From positions 868,001 to 932,000 of the forward strand of contig CANJKZ010000431.1 in the NCBI GenBank assembly GCA_947471745.1: a stretch of 64,000 bases of DNA, given 5' to 3'. This DNA comes from Closterium sp. Naga37s-1. Taxonomy: Eukaryota; Streptophyta; Zygnematophyceae; Desmidiales; Closteriaceae. Each line of letters opens with the position of its first letter. Position 1 is the first letter of the stretch. The notes under the pieces are model-generated. The model saw nothing but the letters and a program-made list of their open reading frames with translations, was not told the DNA's origin and searched no databases. Shown piece after piece: positions 58,296-64,000 of this stretch. The position numbers were made by a program, and so were the translations under genes.

Positions 58296-58470
58296 TGTCA
58301 AACTAAAGAACGAGAATGATTGGATTGAACAGAAGTTGGGTACAAGTACTAACCCTAGTTGGGTTGTACCCCTTATGGGCTACCCCACTATAGCCTACAC
58401 AAAGTAAGTGCTATAACAGTTTTGACACACCCCCATAGGCAAAGTGGGGGAGAACAAGTGGTCACAAGAC
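58296..58470 (-). mobile_element. A-family LTR and 3' end fragment (A3), inverted relative to A2
   Basis: The 132-bp LTR at 58296-58427 matches the A1 LTRs and is followed by the polypurine tract and 43 bp of the A-family 3' region, including ggtcacaagacc (58459-58470), where similarity stops. It lies head-on to the A2 leader that ends at about 58290. It is a remnant only. Confidence 0.75.
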
Positions 58471-59001
58471 CTGTCGGAAGCTTGCAGTCTTCTCCTCCTC
58501 CACCTGTCTTTCTTACCCTCTCCTCTGGCCTGAAGCCTTCCTGAGGGTTGTCTGGTAGTTCATTGGTTACACCCTGTCTCTGCACTAGAGTTCTGAGATA
58601 AGGTTCCAATGTCTCACGCCGTCTGCTCGGCTGACTGCCTGCTTGAATGGGCTCCTCGGTAGCAAAGTCCTATTGGGTCATTAGCTAATGGTGAGAAAAC
58701 AAACAAGCAAGCAGGCACTCTGTGCCTGCATTCTCCCTAAGTAGGGCCACACTTACCGTTGCCTTCGGCCCGTTACTCCTGTCTACAGTATTCCCGCTTG
58801 CTGCGGCATCGCTTTTGCCTTAGCGGGTGTTCCTGCTCCTATCCTCCTTATCAATTGTACTTATTCTTTACTACACTACCCTGCTTCTGTCACACAAGTT
58901 CATATGGCTATTTATATCATTTCTACCGCTAGCTAGGCCTTATTAATTGTGTGACAGCTGTCGGAAGCTTGCAGTCTTCTCCTCCTCCACCTGTCTTTCT
59001 T
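58471..59001. repeat. 443-bp segment between identical 44-bp direct repeats
   Basis: The 44 bp at 58471-58514 (starting ctgtcggaagcttgcag) recur without change at 58958-59001. The DNA between has no open frame. It contains a perfect hairpin gcaggcac-tct-gtgcctgc (58711-58729) and, near its right end, inverted ctgtcacacaa (about 58887) and ttgtgtgacag (about 58947). The segment cuts off element A3 on its left and abuts the pogo-like element on its right. It could be an unclassified small element or a long duplication; no family is recognised. Confidence 0.5.
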
Positions 59002-59459
59002 GTTGGAAACAAGTACCGTATGGCCCCGGATATAGGCGCCGTCCGATTAAGGGCGCCGGCGCTGTCAGAATATTATGTTTCTCTAGTCTGCAGTGGGGTA
59101 CTCTATAGTGAGTACAGCCCTGTTAGGGTTTCCTATATGTATCCCAATGTTTGCTAGTGAACCCTCTTCTCTTTCTTGTTTCTAACTTTCTACTTCTTTC
59201 TTAACATGGAATCAGAGCAGGTCGACCCTCACGGGTCGATCCTGTGGATGGGCCCACCATCAGCTTCCGCTGCTGTCCTGCCTATCGCGCGCCTCGGGCG
59301 CTCGCTGCCTACCTGCCTGCCTGCTGCTCTGCCTAACGCGCGCCTCGAGCGCGCGCCTGCCTGCCGCGCGCCCATGGCGCGCGGCCCTTTTTTCTTCCCG
59401 CCGCGCGCTCGTGGCGCGCGGCGGTTTTCTGACCGTCGGGCGCCCCGTGGCGCGCGGCG

Positions 59460-59850
59460 GTGCCTCGCCCCGGCCCTGCCCCGTTGCCTGTCGCGGCCCC
59501 GTCGCGGCCCCGTCGCGGCCCCGCCCCGGCCCTGCCCCGTCGCTTGTCGCGGCCCTGTCGCGGCCCCGTCGCGGCCCCGCCCTGGCTCTGCCCCGTCGCC
59601 TGTCGCGACCCTGTCGCGGCCCCATCACGGCCCCGCCCCGGCCCTGCCCCGTAGCCTGTCGCGGCCCTGTCGCGGCCCCATCGTGGCCCCGCCCCGGCCC
59701 TGCCCCGTCGCCTGTCGCAGCCCCGTCGCGGCCCCGCCCCGGCCCTGCCCCGTCCCCCGTCGCGGCCCCGTCGCGGCCCCGCCCCGGCCCTGCCCCGACG
59801 CCTGTCGCGGCCTCGTTGCGGCCCCGTTGCGGCCCCGCCCTGGCCCTTGG
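59460..59850 (+). repeat. GC-rich minisatellite in element C
   Basis: Seven units of about 45-57 bp, each opening cctgccccgtcgcctgtcgc and containing two or three 11-bp gtcgcggcccc subunits. It holds the same position after the primer-binding site as the leader arrays of A1, E, H and I. The open frames across it on both strands reflect a unit length often divisible by three. Confidence 0.75.
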
Positions 59851-60264
59851 CCCCCTCAGGTCGCCTCGACAGGCGACGGGAGGGGCGACCTGGGGGGGGC
59901 CCGCGCGTCGCCCCTTCTGCCGCCTGTTCTGGCGCCCTGGGGGGCCGCGAGTCGGCCCCTCCCGTCTTCGTCGTCGCCCTGCCCCCCCCCCCCCCCCCGT
60001 AACCTCCCTACCCGCCATCCTGCCCTGCCCTGTGTTAGGGTTTGGGGGTGGCGAGTAGGGGGTGGCGGGTGTGTGGCATCCCCTGCTCCTCCTCCTACTC
60101 CGTCTCCCACTGCTGCAGCTGCCGCTGAGGGGGGTGGGTGTGTGGGAGTCGACGGAGTGGTGCTAGAGGGTGGAGTGTGAGTGAACCTAGGGTACAGCAG
60201 GGGGTGTGTGAAAGGGGGGGTGGGATAGTTTGGGGAAGTTGAAGGGGGGTGGCCGCCGTGAAGC

Positions 60265-60500
60265 CCGCAGCTCCAGTCGCCCGTGAGACCGTTGCGCCAG
60301 TCGCCCGTGAGCCCGTTGCACCAGTCGCCCGTGAGCCCGTTGCTCCAGTCGCCCGTGGGTCCGTTGCTCCTGCCGCTCAGAGTTAGCCGCGGAGCCAGTT
60401 ACTCCAGTAGCCCGTGTGCCAGTTGCTCCAGTTGCCAGTGTGCCAGTTGCTCCAGTTGCCCGTGTGCCAGTTGCTCCAGTTGCGCCGTGTGCCAGCAGCT
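60265..60500 (+). repeat. 24-bp tandem repeat near the 3' end of element C
   Basis: About ten units of 24 bp: first ccagtcgcccgtgagcccgt, then gtgtgccagttgctccagtt. It resembles the low-complexity coding linkers of the coding copia elements but is not within a supportable gene. Confidence 0.6.
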
Positions 60501-60620
60501 TCAGCTGCCGCCCACTACCTCCTCTCCTCTCATAGTCCCTCCTCCTCCACACTTGCCCTCTGCGATAGCCTCTAGCTTTGCTTACATTTGTGAACTTTAA
60601 ACTGTTGCTTCTTGTACTTG

Positions 60621-60661
60621 TGCTCAGAATGTGTGGTGACTTTGTGATCCACCCTGAGCTT
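60621..60661 (+). other. 41-nt conserved 3' box in element C
   Basis: This matches the box of H at all but two of 41 positions and keeps the pairing ends gctcag and ctgagc. The two flanking TTGT hairpins found in the coding elements are absent here. Confidence 0.7.
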
Positions 60662-61077
60662 GTTCTGCTTTGCTTGTTGTGCTGATTACACCCCACTTTG
60701 ACTATGGGGGTGTGTCAGAATATTATGTTTCTCTAGTCTGCAGTGGGGTACTCTATAGTGAGTACAGCCCTGTTAGGGTTTCCTATATGTATCCCAATGT
60801 TTGCTAGTGAACCCTCTTCTCTTTCTTGTTTCTAACTTTCTACTTCTTTCTTAACAGGCGCTTCTATCTGGAGCATGGCGCTTATGGCCGGAACTCGATT
60901 ATAAGCGCCCCCCCTCTAGTGGGTGTACTTATTATAAGCGCACCTTTTTACGTTATAGAGAACTCATTACAAAAAAACCTCTAATTAACACTAAACATGT
61001 GCATGCTAACTTTACACCTACAACATCATCACTGACAATTTTATCTAGCTACATATTGCAAAGTTTAGCATCTCTAC

Positions 61078-63317
61078 CTAGAAAATATACTCCTCGTCGG
61101 ATTCTGGCTCCTGGCAGTTGTTGCCAAAGAAGCCATCGGCGATGATGGAGTCATCGACATCCACCTCCGCGGTCAGCTGGCTCCGCCTGTGCGCCATGGC
61201 GAGGCCGTCCTCACTGCCGTCAAGCGCGTTGCTGATGCCACAAGTGAGGAAGGCGCACTTGATGAGGTCGGCGGGCACTGCTTTCCAAGCCCGTGAGATC
61301 CACCTCACGACCACCTCTGGGGGTGGCTTCTTCAAGTTCCCTGTACCAACAGAATCACATGAAATGAGTCTGGTAGTTAGCGCAACAAAAGGGGGGAAAA
61401 TCTTCTACGGTAAGATTGGGACTCGTGTGGCTACCGTACCTGCTTTGGTTAGTTGTTCTTGGCCTTCTTCCTGAAACCACTTCTGATACTGCTAGCGAAC
61501 GCTCGCCTTAAAGCTCTTGTTGATGGAGACGTCGAGGGGCTGTACCTCCGCCGTGCAGCCAGACGAGATGATCGCCGGCACGCAGTTGAGCTCGCGAAAC
61601 TTCTCCTTAACGGCCTCAGTGAGGTGACCGCGGTACGAGTCCAGTACGACCATCGAGCTCCGCGCATGCCTCCCGAACCCAGGCTTTAGAAATGGCTTGA
61701 CGCACTCCTCAAGCCATTGTATAACGCCGTTGGCGTCCATCCAGCTGTTCTCGTGACACGACACGACCACATCTGCATAACAGACAAGCTTCCGTAAGTC
61801 TCTTTAAAAACAAAGACCGGTGTAAAGCAAACAAACAAGAATCCTGACTCACCCGGCGGGAACACCCCTTTCGGCACGGTCTTCCGCTTGAAAAAAACCC
61901 ACGACCTCAGCTTCATCCCGTCCGCCATGCACGCCAACAACACGGTCACGCGCTCCTTCTGGTACCCTGCGCTCCTGATGGGCACCGACTGAACACCGGT
62001 TTGATCGACGGTAGTGGTGGCGGGCATCTCCAGCCACAGCGGCGTCTGGTCGGCGTTGATAATCCACGTCGTCTCGATGCCGCGCTCCCGACGCTTGTCA
62101 CGGACGAATTGCCAGAAGTTCTTGCATTGCTCCGCGACATCTGCGGTTGAGCACAGTTACGGTTAGTGAGTAACAAGTGCATACACATGGCATAGAGAAT
62201 AAAAATGATTCTTACGGGCGGCGGTTTTTTGGGCGACCTTCGTCTTCATTCGCACGCTGAGATTCCACCGCCGACGGAACCGGTCCGACCACCGTTGGCT
62301 CCCTTTCCACTTCACGAGGGGGTAGAGAATCTTCATGAACTCCCGGGACCACTCCTGCAGGCGGCCGACGGACACCGCGGTTCCCTTGCGTCGCCAGTCG
62401 AGCAGTCGCTCATACACCTTAATCTCCATCGGGCGGTACCACGACGCCCTGCCGCGACCGTGCATGCGGCACCTGGCAGAGTGGGCTTCCTTGAGGAAAT
62501 CAGCGGCACGCTTCCAGTTGGCGAGGCACTTGCGGTGGATGCCACTCTCGCGAGCCAGAGCGCACACCGACACCGCCAAATCCAGCTGCGCGACCCACTT
62601 CAACTTCTCGGCGGCAGTATAGGCCTGACGCTTGTGGTCGTTGGGCTTGTGCCTGGGAGAGGGGGGGCGAGAATCACGGTTCTGTGAAGAAGGGTGAGGT
62701 CGCTTTCGATTACGTGGAGGATAAGTTGGTATCGGGAGTTTCTCGGGGAGGCCATCGCGTGACCAGTATTCGACGCCGTCGTCGTCGTCACCGCCCGGCG
62801 CACCCTCGGGAAACACATCCTCAGCAGTGCTGGCCTCAGTAGCGGCCTCGGTGTCGGCCTCAGTGCCACCCTCGGCGCCGGCGTCGCCCTCAGCGCGCCA
62901 ACCGTCCTCGGCGTCTTGCACGTCGTCGTCAGCCCCGACTGCAGATTCATCTCACGTGAAATCTTCTGGCTGGCCCCAACGTGGTGCTGGCGCTGGAGCG
63001 GGTACGTCAACATCGGGGCCCTTGTCATAATCTGGTTCTGACAGATACTCGTCGAACGGCGATGGGAGCAGGAGCGTGAGCACGGGGTGGTTGTCGATGT
63101 GAGGGGCCACCGGACACGGAGGAACAGGAGGAACAGGAGGAGCAGGGGGAGTCGGAGGCACTGGAGGAGCCGGAGGAGCAGGCGGCGCAGGAGGCTGTGG
63201 TGGCTCTGGAGGGTCTGGAGGTATGCGGCTATACCACCCGTCGGATGTAACACGGAACGCGGGCCTACTAGAAGGTTTTTTCTTGAAGAGAAAATGAGTG
63301 CCTGTGAATTCCGCCAT
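61078..63317 (-). pseudogene. pogo-like transposase gene, four exons with two in-frame stops
   Basis: Proposed minus-strand exons: 63317-62216, 62140-61853, 61772-61440 and 61340-61078. All junctions are GT-AG, all introns have phase 1 and are 75-99 bp, and the sum is 662 codons. Exon 1 encodes a Pro-rich and acidic leader, a psq-type helix-turn-helix (about 230-270, EKLKWVAQLDLAVSVCALA) and a CENP-B-type DNA-binding segment (about 300-365). Exons 2-3 encode the catalytic domain with WIINADQTPLW (Asp about 398), SSMVVLDSYRGH (Asp about 508) and VQPLDVSINKSF (Asp about 544), a DDD triad with D35D spacing as in pogo. Exon 4 encodes VVVRWISRAWKAVP and CGISNALDGSED, typical of plant pogo-like proteins. 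A TGA at 62952-62954 and a TAG at 61492-61494 interrupt otherwise continuous similarity. The enzyme would cut and paste the element at TA sites in the nucleus. Confidence 0.82.
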
Positions 63318-63858
63318 GGCTTCCGCAGCCAGGCGGGCGAGAAAACAAAGACTGAATCATAAACTGCAACCCTGGGTGTTGAAATGGGAGATTGAAGGGG
63401 ACCCCTTCTGGTTTGCGGCTCGGGGTCCTCGTCGATGAGAGACGAGTACACCCCTGCCCCAACCCGCAGAGGAGGGTTGGGGCCACCATCCATGCTGCGC
63501 TGGCACGGCAGATTCCATCACGTTCTGGATGGTTCTGCCGAGATGCTCCTGCCTGGCAGCGCATGCCAACCTGATTGGGCCGCACGGCAGGTCTTGCATC
63601 AGCGCTGGCAGGTGCGTTGCACCGGGACGGGTTTTGTGCGGTGGGAAATCGAACCGCGGCAAGTTTCGACGTCATTCCATGCACGACCCCGCGTGCATGG
63701 TACAGTGTTGTATTCGCCTTCTTCACGGCTTCAGAATGATATCCTTTACAGAGAAATTCATTTTTGCCTTTATAAAAGCGCCGGCGCTTATGGCCGTTAC
63801 TCAATTACAAGCGCCCCCCTTAAAAAAAATTAATTTATTATAAGCGCATATGCGCTAC
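63318..63858 (-). promoter_or_regulatory. Upstream and subterminal region of the transposase gene
   Basis: This 540-bp stretch between the transposase start and the right inverted end should hold its promoter. The part near the end contains tataaaagcgcc and several ataagcgc copies that could be transposase-binding sites. I see no separate gene. Confidence 0.4.
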
Positions 63859-63877
63859 TATCCGGGGTATTACGGTA

Positions 63878-64000
63878 ACTTAAACGCTTCTGAAGTAATC
63901 GAAACTACGACACGAAACGGAGCAGACTACAAACGAAGCAACACGCGAGTCAACAAAGCAACCGCTGGAGGTTACGCGAAGGTCAAAGGTCGCTGACCTT
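63878..64000. other. Flanking non-coding DNA
   Basis: Right flank of the pogo-like transposon. No gene or repeat is recognised in the 123 bp available. Confidence 0.4.

Larger units (their letters stand above)
59063..60856 (+). mobile_element. Non-autonomous short LTR element C with identical LTRs
   Basis: The 144-bp LTRs (59063-59206 and 60713-60856) are identical over their full length, and the 5-bp target duplication ggcgc lies at 59058-59062 and 60857-60861. A primer-binding site tggaatcagagc is at 59207-59218 and a polypurine tract ctatgggggtg ends at 60712. The 1.5-kb internal region has no gag or pol. It consists of GC-rich repeats plus a 3' segment (60621-60661) homologous to the 41-nt box of A1, E, H and I. 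This is therefore a recent TRIM/LARD-like derivative probably moved by proteins of that lineage. It is inserted in the left subterminal region of the pogo-like transposon. Confidence 0.9.
59016..63875 (-). mobile_element. pogo-like DNA transposon, interrupted by LTR element C
   Basis: Inverted ends at 59016-59032 (ccgtatggccccggata) and 63859-63875 match at 14 of 17 positions and are flanked by TA at 59014-59015 and 63876-63877, as expected of Tc1/mariner/pogo integration. Both ends carry subterminal copies of ataagcgc and its complement, including near-identical 38-bp segments at about 60879 and 63783. The minus strand encodes a CENP-B/DDE transposase. Without element C the transposon is about 3.06 kb. 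Two in-frame stops in the transposase suggest that this copy is not autonomous. Confidence 0.82.

Noticed and set aside
58711-58729. Bacterial-type intrinsic terminator
   Set aside because: A perfect 8-bp hairpin is present but no T run follows, and the window is eukaryotic.
59176-60180. 334-codon open frame in element C
   Set aside because: It covers the GC-rich tandem repeat, has no known domain, and a comparable frame exists on the opposite strand. Composition explains it.

Overview
The window looks like nuclear DNA from a GC-rich green-lineage genome (a land plant or, as a guess, a streptophyte alga). The evidence is primer-binding sites complementary to initiator-Met tRNA (tggtatcagagc type), many Ty1/copia elements, GT-AG introns, a tRNA-derived SINE and a pogo-like DNA transposon. 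No prokaryotic gene layout is present. Nearly all of the 64 kb is transposable elements nested in each other; I can support only one host gene.

Layout. 1-1464: LTR remnant and a tandem pair of SINE-like repeats. 1470-9720: an old solo LTR (B1) split by a small solo LTR (1554-1696) and by a copia element on the minus strand (A1, 1875-9357). 9796-12678: partial copia element B2 (minus). 12742-34228: copia element D (minus), whose gag region holds copia element E (18198-32449, minus), which holds copia element F (20035-26500, plus). 34773-45352: LTR element G with no recognisable protein, holding copia element H (35902-43235, plus). 45358-50831: host region with a two-exon bHLH transcription-factor gene. 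50832-58470: an A-family LTR (A2) split by copia element I (50889-58156, plus), whose polyprotein frame is open throughout, then an inverted A-family fragment (A3). 58471-59001: a segment bounded by 44-bp direct repeats. 59016-63875: a pogo-like DNA transposon with a four-exon transposase gene (minus), split near its left end by a short non-autonomous LTR element (C, 59063-60856).

Most insertions keep 5-bp target duplications, and the pogo-like element a TA. LTR pairs give relative ages that agree with the nesting: C 144/144 identical, I 108/109, H 128/130, F about 98%, E about 97%, G about 95-96%, A1 about 90%. F is thus younger than its host E, and H younger than its host G.

The most unusual signal is a conserved structured-looking module between the pol stop and the 3' LTR of A1, E, H and I, with its core also in C. 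A 41-nt box closed by complementary ends is flanked by two small TTGT-loop hairpins whose stems differ by paired changes. The same four coding elements share an atypical zinc-knuckle spacing (C-x13-C-x3-H-x4-C) and each has its own GC-rich minisatellite in the untranslated leader.
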